Of a stretch of 6,419 bases of DNA, positions 1 through 6,253 are shown one piece after another. A program made the position numbers and the translations under genes. The stretch comes from JANLQX01 sp043775075. GTDB lineage: Bacteria > Actinomycetota > Acidimicrobiia > Acidimicrobiales > JANYDT01. The notes beneath the pieces were generated by a model, which was given only the letters and a program-made list of their open reading frames with translations, did no database searches and had not been told where the DNA came from. Positions within the stretch are counted from its first letter, which is position 1. The number at the start of each line of letters is the position of its first letter. The DNA lies in assembly GCA_043775075.1 (NCBI GenBank), contig JAYVSS010000093.1, positions 1 to 6,419 of the forward strand. Direction: 5' to 3'.

Positions 1-122
1 CCGTCCCGGAGATATGCGCGCTTAAGGTTGTCAACCCATGGGCTCTGTCCCTGTTCGGCCGAAAGCCGAACCAATCGATCAGTCATTGCCGTCGTGGAAG
101 TCGTGGAAGTCGTGGAAGTCAT
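1..122 (-). CDS. tal: Transaldolase, N-terminal part (cut by left edge)
   Basis: Transaldolase moves a dihydroxyacetone unit between sugar phosphates in the non-oxidative pentose phosphate pathway, in the cytoplasm. Only the first 40 codons are present. After a Thr/Ser-rich leader (residues 1-11) the protein reads MTDRLVRLSAEQGQSPWVDN and then LKRAYLRDG. The block GQSPWVDNLKRAYLRDG matches the conserved start of actinobacterial transaldolases, a '(S/V)WLDxLxRxxLxxG' pattern. The catalytic lysine and the rest of the barrel lie outside the window. The start at 122 is chosen because a GAGGAG ribosome binding site sits 7 nt upstream. The in-frame ATG at 86 would give a more typical N terminus but has no such site. 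The gene lies 85 bp downstream of tkt on the same strand, the usual order in actinobacteria. Family assignment rests on a short stretch plus context, so it is strong but not certain. Confidence 0.85.
   Translation of the reverse strand, partial: MTSTTSTTSTTAMTDRLVRLSAEQGQSPWVDNLKRAYLRD
91..120 (-). repeat. 9-bp tandem repeat at the start of tal
   Basis: Three perfect copies of GTCGTGGAA (plus-strand reading) lie at 91-99, 100-108 and 109-117, with a partial copy (GTC) at 118-120. On the minus strand they encode repeated Thr-Ser-Thr in residues 2-10 of the transaldolase when translation starts at 122. Because the unit is 9 bp, copy-number change by replication slippage would keep the frame. 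Confidence 0.9.
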
Positions 123-129
123 GGCGTTG

Positions 130-135
130 CTCCTC
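130..135 (-). promoter_or_regulatory. Ribosome binding site of tal
   Basis: The minus strand reads GAGGAG here, followed by 7 nt and the ATG at 122. This is the strongest Shine-Dalgarno match seen in the window and fixes the start of tal at 122 rather than the in-frame ATG at 86. Confidence 0.75.
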
Positions 136-144
136 AGAAGTGTT

Positions 145-172
145 TTCGTACATTGATCAACAATCTCGACAA
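145..172 (-). promoter_or_regulatory. Candidate promoter for tal
   Basis: On the minus strand a TTGTCG hexamer (172-167) is followed by a 16-nt spacer and TACGAA (150-145). Compared with TTGACA/TATAAT this matches 4/6 and 3/6. A start near 138 would give a short leader containing the GAGGAG site. Its position just after the tkt terminator makes a separate tal promoter plausible. The match is modest and the call is an inference. Confidence 0.3.
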
Positions 173-199
173 AGAAAACATTCGCGTTAGGCGAACGTT
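171..199 (-). terminator. Intrinsic terminator after tkt
   Basis: On the minus strand AACGTTCGC (199-191) pairs with GCGAATGTT (185-177). This gives a 9-bp stem with one G·U pair and a 5-nt loop CTAAC. The T-rich run TTTTCTTT (178-171) overlaps the end of the stem and continues past it. It begins 8 nt after the tkt stop codon (210-208). The shape is that of a Rho-independent terminator and should reduce read-through from tkt into tal. Confidence 0.65.
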
Positions 200-207
200 G
201 CGGGAGG

Positions 208-2211
208 TCACTCGCCCGGACCTTCGAGCAACAAGAGGGCCGCTTCGACCACGGCGTCCGGCGTGAATCCGTATTCCTCCATCAACTTCGAAGCGGCGCC
301 CGAAGCTCCCCACGTATCGACCGTGATGGAAAGATCGGCCCAGCGTTCCCAACCAAACGACGACCCCGCCTCGCAGGCCACCACCGGGACGCCCTCGGGG
401 AACACAAAGTCGACGTAGTCCTCGTCCTGGAGATCGAACAGATCCCACGACGGCATCGAGACCACCTGCACCGTATATCCCTCCTCCTGCAGGGTCTTCG
501 CCGCTTGAACGCAATGCTGGACCTCGCTTCCGGTGCCAACGAGAACAACGCTTGGCAACTCGTTGTCCGGCGCTGTCGAACTGAGCACATACGCGCCCCG
601 CGAAACTCCATCCGTAGAGAGTTCAGCGGTGGCATCAAGGACCGGAAGGTCCTGGCGCGAGAGCACTAGGGCCGTGGGTCCGGGCGAGCTGACGGCCACG
701 CGCCACGCCGCTGCCGTTTCGTTACCGTCGGCGGGCCGAATGAGGCGCAGTCCAGGCATCGCCCGTAAGGCCGCAAGGTGTTCGATCGGCTGGTGGGTGG
801 GGCCATCCTCACCCACGCCGAGCGAGTCATGGGTCCAGGAGTAAATCACTTGGACGCCGCTGATAGCGGCCACCCGGACGGCCCCACGCATGTAGTCACT
901 AAAGACAAAGAACGTTCCTCCGACGGGAAGGGCCCCGCCGTGGGCCGCCATGCCCGTCATGATCGCTCCCATGCCGTGTTCACGCACGCCAAAATGAAAG
1001 AGGCGCCCGGCAGGATTCTCGGCCGAGAAGACGCCGACGTTCTTCAACATCGTGCCGGTATTTCCGGTCAAGTCGGCCCCGCCGCCCACAAGCTGAGGAA
1101 CGGTCGTGAGCAGGGCGTTCGCACATTCGCCGCTGGCTACTCGCGTGGCGACTTTGGTCCCCGCGGCATAGACCGGGAGGGCGTCGTCCCAACCGTCAGC
1201 ATGACGTCCCTCAACCACGCCCAGAAACGCATCTCCGTTCGATTGGGCGGCCACCCGTACGTCCCACGCCGCCGCGGCTGTTGCCCCGCGAGAACCCGCT
1301 GCGCGATAAAAGGCGCGAACGTCCTCTGGCACGGTGAAATCAGTGGGAGGGAGCCCCAGAATTTCCTTTGTTTTCGCCACTTCCTCCGCCCCGAGCGGTG
1401 ACCCGTGGGCGGCCGAGGTGTCGGTTTTGGTGGGAGCTGGGTAGGCGATGTGGCTCCGCAGACGGATGAGGGTGGGCTTATCGGTCACTGATTTGGCCCG
1501 CAGAACGGCGGCTTCAAGGGCATCAAGGTCGTTGGCGATTTCTCCGACCTCATCGACGTCCCACCCGTAGGAACGGAACCGCATCCCGGCATCATCGGTC
1601 AATGCCAGCTCCGTCGGACCGTCAATGGTGATGTGGTTGTCGTCGTAGATGAATATCAGTCGACCAAGCCCCAGGTGACCGGCGAGCGAAGCGGCCTCAT
1701 GGCTCACGCCTTCCATCAGATCGCCGTCACCGACAATTGCGTAGGTGTAGTGCGAACACACGTTGTCGCCAAAACGAGCGCGGAGGTTGGCCTCGGTAAT
1801 CGCCATTCCGACGGCATTTCCCAATCCTTGCCCAAGCGGCCCGGTGGTGACTTCGACCCCCACGGTATGGCCTCGCTCAGGGTGGCCCGGGGTCTTCGAC
1901 CCGAACGTGCGGAAGGCCTTCAAATCATCGAGTTCAAGCCCATACCCGGTGAGGTGCAGCATCGAATACAGCAGGATCGACGCATGCCCAGGACTCAATA
2001 CGAAGCGGTCGCGGTCTGGCCAATCGGGCCGAGCGGCGTCGTGGTTCATGATCCGGGTCCACAGAACGTGGGCGAGGGGAGCCAGCGCCATTGCCGTGCC
2101 TGGATGGCCGCTGCCCGCCTTCTGCACCGCGTCCATGGCCAGCCCGCGAATCACTTTCACCCCGAGTTCTTCAAGTTGGGGATTGGCTGGAAGTGAAGCT
2201 GTTGCGCTCAT
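208..2211 (-). CDS. tkt: Transketolase
   Basis: Thiamine-diphosphate enzyme that transfers two-carbon units between ketoses and aldoses in the pentose phosphate pathway (or Calvin cycle, of which nothing is seen here); cytoplasmic. The 667 residues are the normal full length. Visible N-terminal signatures are GSGHPGTAMALAP (residues 33-45, with the His of GHPG), SPGHA (73-77) and GHPERGHTVGVEVTTGPLGQG. The cofactor/metal motif starts at GDGDLMEG (161-168) and ends at the Asn of DDNH (190-193). The pyrimidine-binding domain has FGVREHGMG (407-415, with catalytic-type Glu411), then WTHDSLGVGEDGPTHQP (459-475) and SRQDLP. The ATG at 2211 begins the expected N terminus and has an AAGG-type site 9 nt upstream. 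A terminator follows the stop, then tal. I see no missing key residue. Confidence 0.97.
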   Translation of the reverse strand: MSATASLPANPQLEELGVKVIRGLAMDAVQKAGSGHPGTAMALAPLAHVLWTRIMNHDAARPDWPDRDRFVLSPGHASILLYSMLHLTGYGLELDDLKAFRTFGSKTPGHPERGHTVGVEVTTGPLGQGLGNAVGMAITEANLRARFGDNVCSHYTYAIVGDGDLMEGVSHEAASLAGHLGLGRLIFIYDDNHITIDGPTELALTDDAGMRFRSYGWDVDEVGEIANDLDALEAAVLRAKSVTDKPTLIRLRSHIAYPAPTKTDTSAAHGSPLGAEEVAKTKEILGLPPTDFTVPEDVRAFYRAAGSRGATAAAAWDVRVAAQSNGDAFLGVVEGRHADGWDDALPVYAAGTKVATRVASGECANALLTTVPQLVGGGADLTGNTGTMLKNVGVFSAENPAGRLFHFGVREHGMGAIMTGMAAHGGALPVGGTFFVFSDYMRGAVRVAAISGVQVIYSWTHDSLGVGEDGPTHQPIEHLAALRAMPGLRLIRPADGNETAAAWRVAVSSPGPTALVLSRQDLPVLDATAELSTDGVSRGAYVLSSTAPDNELPSVVLVGTGSEVQHCVQAAKTLQEEGYTVQVVSMPSWDLFDLQDEDYVDFVFPEGVPVVACEAGSSFGWERWADLSITVDTWGASGAASKLMEEYGFTPDAVVEAALLLLEGPGE

Positions 2212-2549
2212 CGCTGTCTACCTTCGGACTGTTTGTTGGCCGGACGGGGGCTCCCACCGTGTCAACTTCCCCGGAACGCACCCTACTGGGCGACTCCATG
2301 GGCCCCGGAGCGACCGTGTAACGATTCCCGAGCCGTTCGAGGCGACGTTCGTTTCGTGCTGCTTTGTTGTTGGCGCGGCGGGCTTTGGTCGTGCTCAGCT
2401 CCCATTCAGCGCGCACTCAGGGAAGCTGGCTGAGGTCCCCCGTTGTCGACGCTCAGTCGGCAACAATGGCATGACTTCTGTTGTCTGCAGAATCCCCACT
2501 GCCGCAGACCCTGTATCCGTTGCCCGAAGAGAGAACGAGCGAAATCACG
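2212..2549. other. Divergent intergenic region between tkt and the L,D-transpeptidase
   Basis: This 338-bp stretch must hold the promoters of two divergent genes. On the minus strand a perfect TTGACA lies at 2265-2260, but no good -10 hexamer follows at 16-19 bp, so I do not call a tkt promoter. Toward the transpeptidase I see no convincing -35/-10 pair. CTCAG occurs at about 2394, 2416 and 2452, and one copy forms a weak 5-bp stem with CTGAG at 2430-2434. The open frames here look like chance readings, with no recognisable domain or ribosome binding site. No RNA gene was recognised. Confidence 0.6.
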
Positions 2550-3488
2550 ATGTCAACGCTGACTTGTCGGGGCGGGCGCACCCGACGCATTACCGCCAGC
2601 GTTCTCAGTGTGCTCCTGGCGTCATCGGTGCTGGCCTCCGAAGCGTTTGGGCAGGAGACTTCAACGACGTCGGCGCCCGGACCCTCCACCACGGCCAGTT
2701 CGACTTCGTCGTCGGTGGCGGCAGCGACCTCGTCAAGCAGCGCCGTGGTGGCGCCCACGACCATCGATTCATCAACCACTTCCGCTGTGTCCTCAACAAC
2801 GGGCGCCTCAACAACGGGCGCCACGTCAACGCTGCTTCCCTCGGCCCCAACCACCAGTTCGTTCGTGCCCGTGGCGGTCCTCCGACAGGGTTCGAAAGGC
2901 GACAGCGTGGAATCGATGGAGCACAAGCTCGATCTCCTCCGATACGACGTTGGCAAGGTCGATGGGCGGTTCGACGGTCAAACGTGGCAGGGGCTAATGG
3001 CCTTTCAAAAACTTCATGGACTCAAGCGAACGGGAAAATTCGATCTAGCAACACAAGAAGAACTGGCGGCGTCGAGTATTCCGGGAGGGCTCATTCCCAA
3101 CGGCGGGCTGCCCCGCATTGAGGTGGACATTTCTCGACAAATTCTGATGTACTTCGACGATTACGGCCTCAACCGGGTCGTCGCGATCTCTTCGGGGTCG
3201 GGGAAGAAATACTGCGAGACGTCAAAAACCACGGGCAAACCGAACTGCGGTGATGCTCGCACTCCTCGGGGGAACTACCGGATCGAGCGCCGGATCAAAG
3301 GCCTGCGCGAAAGCGATCTCGGCTCGCTCTGGAGCCCGATGTATTTCACTGGTGGCTTCGCTATTCATGGTTCGCCCAGCATCCCGGCCTACGCCGCGTC
3401 CCACGGCTGCGTGCGGATCACGAACCGCACGGCGGACTGGATGTTTGAGTCCGTCAAGAACGGCACCCCGGTCTACGTCTTCGACTGA
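2550..3488 (+). CDS. Secreted L,D-transpeptidase (YkuD) with peptidoglycan-binding domain
   Basis: Cell-wall enzyme expected to form 3-3 cross-links between peptidoglycan stems, or attach proteins to them, outside the membrane. With the ATG at 2550 it has 312 residues. They comprise a signal peptide (RRITASVLSVLLASSVLAS core, likely cleavage after AFG at residue 34), a Ser/Thr/Ala-rich linker (about 36-107), a peptidoglycan-binding domain (about 109-175, LRQGSKGD and VDGRFDGQTWQGLMAFQK) and a YkuD domain (about 188-312). The catalytic signature is IHGSPSIPAYAASHGCVR with His273, His285 and Cys287. Two more cysteines (222 and 233) flank a short loop. A TTG at 2481 would add 23 residues before the signal peptide, so ATG 2550 is preferred. 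An in-frame stop lies at 2472. The ribosome binding site is weak. Diverges from tkt and is not obviously in an operon. Exact reaction is inferred from the family. Confidence 0.93.
   Translation: MSTLTCRGGRTRRITASVLSVLLASSVLASEAFGQETSTTSAPGPSTTASSTSSSVAAATSSSSAVVAPTTIDSSTTSAVSSTTGASTTGATSTLLPSAPTTSSFVPVAVLRQGSKGDSVESMEHKLDLLRYDVGKVDGRFDGQTWQGLMAFQKLHGLKRTGKFDLATQEELAASSIPGGLIPNGGLPRIEVDISRQILMYFDDYGLNRVVAISSGSGKKYCETSKTTGKPNCGDARTPRGNYRIERRIKGLRESDLGSLWSPMYFTGGFAIHGSPSIPAYAASHGCVRITNRTADWMFESVKNGTPVYVFD
2791..2820 (+). repeat. 15-bp perfect tandem duplication in the transpeptidase linker
   Basis: CCTCAACAACGGGCG occurs twice back to back (2791-2805 and 2806-2820). In frame it encodes two Ser-Thr-Thr-Gly-Ala units, at residues 81-90 of the transpeptidase, within the Ser/Thr-rich spacer. 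Identical at DNA level, so it is either recent or kept identical by slippage. Confidence 0.9.
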
Positions 3489-3496
3489 CCGGGGTG
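3464..3496 (+). terminator. Inverted repeat over the transpeptidase stop codon, possible terminator
   Basis: CACCCCGGTC (3464-3473) and GACCGGGGTG (3487-3496) form a perfect 10-bp GC-rich stem with a 13-nt loop. The right arm overlaps the TGA at 3486-3488. A run of five A follows instead of T, so it lacks the U-tract of a classical intrinsic terminator. It could still stop or stabilise the 3' end of the transcript, as U-less hairpins are often proposed to do in actinobacteria. Function is inferred. Confidence 0.4.
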
Positions 3497-3632
3497 AAAA
3501 AGGCGACGGTCGGCGAAAGGTACCAAGAGCGTGCGCCGATAGGTCAACGTTTCTCGCGTCGATCGTCTTGTCGGCGAGCAAGCTGGCCGATTCATTTTGC
3601 TGTGTCTACTGGTCGGCTCGCCTTCTAGGGCG

Positions 3633-3646
3633 CTCGGTCAACTGAG
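3633..3646. promoter_or_regulatory. Imperfect palindrome upstream of the TetR gene, candidate operator
   Basis: CTCGGTCAACTGAG has arms CTCxGT and ACxGAG around a central CA. It lies 18 bp before the regulator start and just upstream of its putative -10 element, a typical place for TetR autoregulation. It is short and imperfect, so this is a hypothesis. Confidence 0.28.
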
Positions 3647-3650
3647 GGGG

Positions 3651-3656
3651 TACGTT
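3651..3656 (+). promoter_or_regulatory. Putative -10 element of the TetR gene (leaderless start)
   Basis: TACGTT fits the TANNNT pattern of actinobacterial -10 elements and lies 8 nt before the ATG at 3665. A transcript starting 7-9 nt after it would begin at or next to the ATG. The only Shine-Dalgarno-like stretch near the start, AGGGG at 3658-3662, is just 2 nt from the ATG, too close to work normally. No clear -35 box is seen. Confidence 0.4.
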
Positions 3657-3664
3657 TAGGGGAA

Positions 3665-4321
3665 ATGTCTGCCCTGTCCGAACGCCAGGCGACTCGACAC
3701 GCACTTGAGCCAGACGTCTTCGTTGAACCGCGGTCCACCCGTGACGCATTGATCGTCGCCGCTCGCCGTCTGTTCGCCGAACAGGGTTACGAAGGTACGT
3801 CGCTCAATGACATCGCCGCCGAAGTGGGCATCCGCCGACCTAGCTTGCTGCACCACTTCGAATCGAAGGAGGCGCTCTACCGAGTCGTTTTCGACAATGC
3901 CGTGGCGGATTGGTTCGGTCGGGTTGAGACCTCGGTTCGAGGGACCGCCGACGGGTGGGAGAAGGTCGAGCAAGTCCTCGATGCGTCGTTCGATTTCTTC
4001 ACGGCCAACCCCGACTTTGTCCGGATGGTCCGTCGAGAGGCGCTGGCCAAAGTAAGCCCACTCGGAGTGAATCTCGGGGAGTTGCTGCGTCCGATGCTGA
4101 GGAGAGCCATGGGTTTCTTCGCCCGAGAGATGGACGCCGGAAAGATGCGGCGGTTTGATACTGACCACCTGCTCCTAACGGGATGGGGATCGGTTCTCAG
4201 CTGGTTCAGCGACGTACCCTTTCTTGAGGCACTCCTCGAACGAGATCCCTTGGCCGAAGAAACGCTCGCCGCACGCCGTCGCCATCTCAAGGACTTCTAC
4301 CGTGCGGCGTTGATGCCGTAG
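3665..4321 (+). CDS. TetR-family transcriptional regulator
   Basis: DNA-binding repressor of the TetR type; acts as a dimer in the cytoplasm and releases DNA on binding a small ligand. Of 218 residues, about 27-73 form the helix-turn-helix domain: ALIVAARRLFAEQGYEGTSLNDIA, then AEVGIRRPSLLHHFESKEALY, with the recognition helix around 55-65. The rest is a helical ligand/dimer domain. Its end (TDHLLLTGWGSVLSWFSDVPFLE and DPLAEETLAARRRHL) resembles a common actinobacterial subgroup, but the ligand cannot be read from it. The first 26 residues are a variable tail. Start at 3665 is supported by a -10-like element that would give a leaderless message; a later start is possible. The thioesterase-dacB operon starts 109 bp downstream on the same strand, so local control of those genes is possible but not shown. 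Confidence 0.93.
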   Translation: MSALSERQATRHALEPDVFVEPRSTRDALIVAARRLFAEQGYEGTSLNDIAAEVGIRRPSLLHHFESKEALYRVVFDNAVADWFGRVETSVRGTADGWEKVEQVLDASFDFFTANPDFVRMVRREALAKVSPLGVNLGELLRPMLRRAMGFFAREMDAGKMRRFDTDHLLLTGWGSVLSWFSDVPFLEALLERDPLAEETLAARRRHLKDFYRAALMP

Positions 4322-4416
4322 GGCGGCCGAATGATGCGAGCGCGCCCAGCCGCTCCACCGTGTCTGGCAGGACGGCGCAGGGCGTGGCGTTCCCCCGAAT
4401 ACGAGCGGTCACTGAC

Positions 4417-4422
4417 TACGGT
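4417..4422 (+). promoter_or_regulatory. Putative -10 element of the thioesterase operon
   Basis: TACGGT fits TANNNT and lies exactly 8 nt before the ATG at 4431, the same spacing as TACGTT before the TetR gene. It would give a leaderless transcript. The overlapping GGTGG (4420-4424, 6 nt before the ATG) could instead be a weak ribosome binding site, so the two readings compete. The rest of the gap 4322-4430 shows only a weak 5-bp hairpin (GAGCG 4338-4342 with CGCTC 4351-4355) and no T-tract terminator. Confidence 0.33.
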
Positions 4423-4430
4423 GGTGCAGC

Positions 4431-4829
4431 ATGCAGGTACCGCCGAACTGTGACCTCACGCTGGGCCTGGTGTGCGTCGATAAATCGATACCCGGAGTCA
4501 CCGTGTGGCGGATGCGAGCAGACGAGCGGTTCGCCAATCCAGCAGGGGTCGTGCAGGGCGGATTCGTGGCGGCCATGTGCGACTCGGCAATGGGGGCGAG
4601 TTCGGTCACCTTCGTCGCCGGACGCAAGGTATTTTCGGCCAACGCCGAGATGAAAGTCTCCTTTCTCCGACCGGCCATCGTTGGATCGATGTTGACCTGT
4701 GCCGCCAAGGTGGTGTCTGGAGGTAAGACCGTGGTATTCGTGGAGGCAGACGTCACCGATGATCGCGACAGGCTGGTAGCAAGGGCGTCGTCCACCTACG
4801 TCCTCAGTCCGCGCGACGCCACTGTATGA
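4431..4829 (+). CDS. PaaI-type hotdog-fold thioesterase
   Basis: Small cytoplasmic acyl-CoA thioesterase of the 4HBT/PaaI group, predicted to hydrolyse acyl- or aryl-CoA; substrate not known. The 132 residues form a single hotdog domain, the normal length. The family motif is FANPAGVVQGGFVAAMCDSAMG (residues 34-55). It has Asn36, a QGG turn in place of the often seen HGG, and Asp51 at the usual catalytic acid position. Later strands read MKVSFLRPAIVGSMLTCAAKV and KTVVFVEADVTD, as expected for this fold. The start is the first ATG after an in-frame stop at 4413-4415. Its TGA overlaps the ATG of the next gene by 4 bp, so it is the first gene of a coupled operon with dacB. The link between an acyl-CoA thioesterase and wall enzymes is unexplained. 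Confidence 0.9.
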   Translation: MQVPPNCDLTLGLVCVDKSIPGVTVWRMRADERFANPAGVVQGGFVAAMCDSAMGASSVTFVAGRKVFSANAEMKVSFLRPAIVGSMLTCAAKVVSGGKTVVFVEADVTDDRDRLVARASSTYVLSPRDATV

Positions 4830-6253
4830 GCCGTCCGCCGCTGCGCTGGCTCGTTGCCGTTCTCGGTGGCGTGTTCGTCGCCGTCAGCGTTGTTGGAGTC
4901 GTGGTCGATCCGGCTGCCTCCGGTCGATCCGTTCGCGCCGTCTCGGCCCCTCTGCTGAGTGCGCGTCGTGCGCCGCTGGTGCTTCGGGCGGCCATCGGCC
5001 GCCAGCGGCTCGCCACCCAAATCTTCACGATTGTTAGCGATACGAGCTTCGCCGAAGCACGTCCTCAGTCGTGTTTGCTGGCAACCATCGACGGCGGCAC
5101 GGTATTCGCCGACGGTGCTGATCGGTCGGTGACGCCAGCATCCACGCTCAAGGTCCTGACGGCGGCAACAGCACTTTCGGTGATCGCGCCGGGAACGACG
5201 TTTGTCACTCAAGCCAGAGCCAGCCAATCCCCGGTCTCAGGCACGCTGGCCGGCGATCTCTGGCTGGTCGGGGGTGGTGATCCCCTCCTGGAAACAGCCG
5301 ACTACACGCCCACCCAAGAACACACGATGGAGATCGCCACCAAACTGGAAACCTTGGCCGATGATGTCGTCGCTGCCGGGGTGACGCGCATCCAGGGAAG
5401 CATCGTCGGAGACGACCGCCGGTACGACGACAAGCGCGTTGTCGACACGTGGAAACGGGGCTATCTAGCGTCGGGGGAGGTCGGTCCGATCGGGGCGCTG
5501 AGCATTAACGACAACTTCACCGTGCGCAACGCTCGCGGCCAGCGGACCGGGGCCACCGATGTGCCGCGAGACGCCGCGTCGGAGTTCGCCGCGCTGCTGA
5601 TCGAGCGGGGCGTGAGTATCGCTGGGTTTCCCCGGGGCGCAACCCAAGCCGACCCTGCCGCAGGCGAGGCGGCGCCGCTGGTCGTCGCATCCATCGAGTC
5701 AGCGCCGATCGAATCCATCGTGGAGGAGGTACTGGTGTGGAGCGACAACACCGCTGCCGAAATGTTGCTGAAAGAGGCTGGTTTTCGGACGGCCCAACAA
5801 CCGGGAAGTGCAGCGAACGGAGTGCAAGCTGTCCGGTCGTACCTCCAAGGACGCGCCCCCGGGACCTATAGCGCGGTCGACGGTTCCGGTCTTGATCGAA
5901 GCGACAAACTCACGTGTCGGGTTCTGACTGGGGTCCTTGCCGCCGCTGGCCGTTCGAGTGCACTCGCCGCGGCACTACCGGTGATGGGAAAAACCGGAAC
6001 GCTTCGTCGCCGGTTGCTGGGAGACGAAGCGCAGGGACGAGTTCGGGCCAAGACCGGAACGTTGAACGGGGTGTCCTCGCTTGCCGGATTCGCCGACACT
6101 GCAGATGGAGGAAGCGCCGTATTTGCGTTCGTGGGCAACAATTTGGCATCCACGGCAACGGGAGTCAGCATCGCCAACCGGGTGGTCCAGGCGCTCGTGC
6201 GCTTTCCGGACGCGCCGCCCGAAGCCAAACTTGGGCTGGAGTCGACGCCATGA
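4826..6253 (+). CDS. dacB: D-alanyl-D-alanine carboxypeptidase/endopeptidase, PBP4 family (peptidase S13)
   Basis: Class C penicillin-binding protein that trims D-Ala from stem peptides or cuts 4-3 cross-links on the outer face of the membrane. The 475 residues match the usual PBP4 length. A hydrophobic segment at about 8-27 (LVAVLGGVFVAVSVVGVVV core) acts as signal peptide or membrane anchor. Active-site motifs are S106-T-L-K109 (in TPASTLKV), S306-D-N308 (in VWSDNTAAEMLLKEAG) and K409-T-G411 (in RAKTGTLNGVSSLAG). DLWLVGGGDPLL and PIGALSINDN are further family signatures. Oddly, a second KTGT occurs at 389-392, where relatives usually have a DGTL-type sequence. The gene starts inside the thioesterase stop (ATGA) without a ribosome binding site, so translation is probably coupled. 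It overlaps the next gene the same way. Confidence 0.95.
   Translation: MSRPPLRWLVAVLGGVFVAVSVVGVVVDPAASGRSVRAVSAPLLSARRAPLVLRAAIGRQRLATQIFTIVSDTSFAEARPQSCLLATIDGGTVFADGADRSVTPASTLKVLTAATALSVIAPGTTFVTQARASQSPVSGTLAGDLWLVGGGDPLLETADYTPTQEHTMEIATKLETLADDVVAAGVTRIQGSIVGDDRRYDDKRVVDTWKRGYLASGEVGPIGALSINDNFTVRNARGQRTGATDVPRDAASEFAALLIERGVSIAGFPRGATQADPAAGEAAPLVVASIESAPIESIVEEVLVWSDNTAAEMLLKEAGFRTAQQPGSAANGVQAVRSYLQGRAPGTYSAVDGSGLDRSDKLTCRVLTGVLAAAGRSSALAAALPVMGKTGTLRRRLLGDEAQGRVRAKTGTLNGVSSLAGFADTADGGSAVFAFVGNNLASTATGVSIANRVVQALVRFPDAPPEAKLGLESTP

Noticed and set aside
91..120. Short direct repeats as a CRISPR array
   Set aside because: Units are 9 bp, contiguous without spacers, and inside a coding frame.
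2260..2265. Perfect minus-strand TTGACA as a -35 box for tkt
   Set aside because: No acceptable -10 hexamer follows at 16-19 bp; the region there is GC-rich.
2171..2416. Minus-strand open frame of 81 codons in the tkt upstream region
   Set aside because: It overlaps the tkt start in another frame, has no ribosome binding site or recognisable domain, and contains low-complexity basic stretches.
2481..2549. Upstream TTG start for the L,D-transpeptidase
   Set aside because: It would place 23 polar residues before a normal signal peptide and has no ribosome binding site.
1763..3121. Long plus-strand open frame of 452 codons, antisense to tkt and running into the transpeptidase gene
   Set aside because: It reads the complement of tkt, crosses the intergenic region and enters the transpeptidase gene in the wrong frame. 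Its composition is rich in Arg, Ser and Pro with no domain. Long antisense frames are expected in GC-rich genes.
4796..5227. Minus-strand open frame of 143 codons inside dacB
   Set aside because: Shadow frame: Arg-rich composition, no motif, and fully covered by the strongly supported thioesterase and dacB frames.
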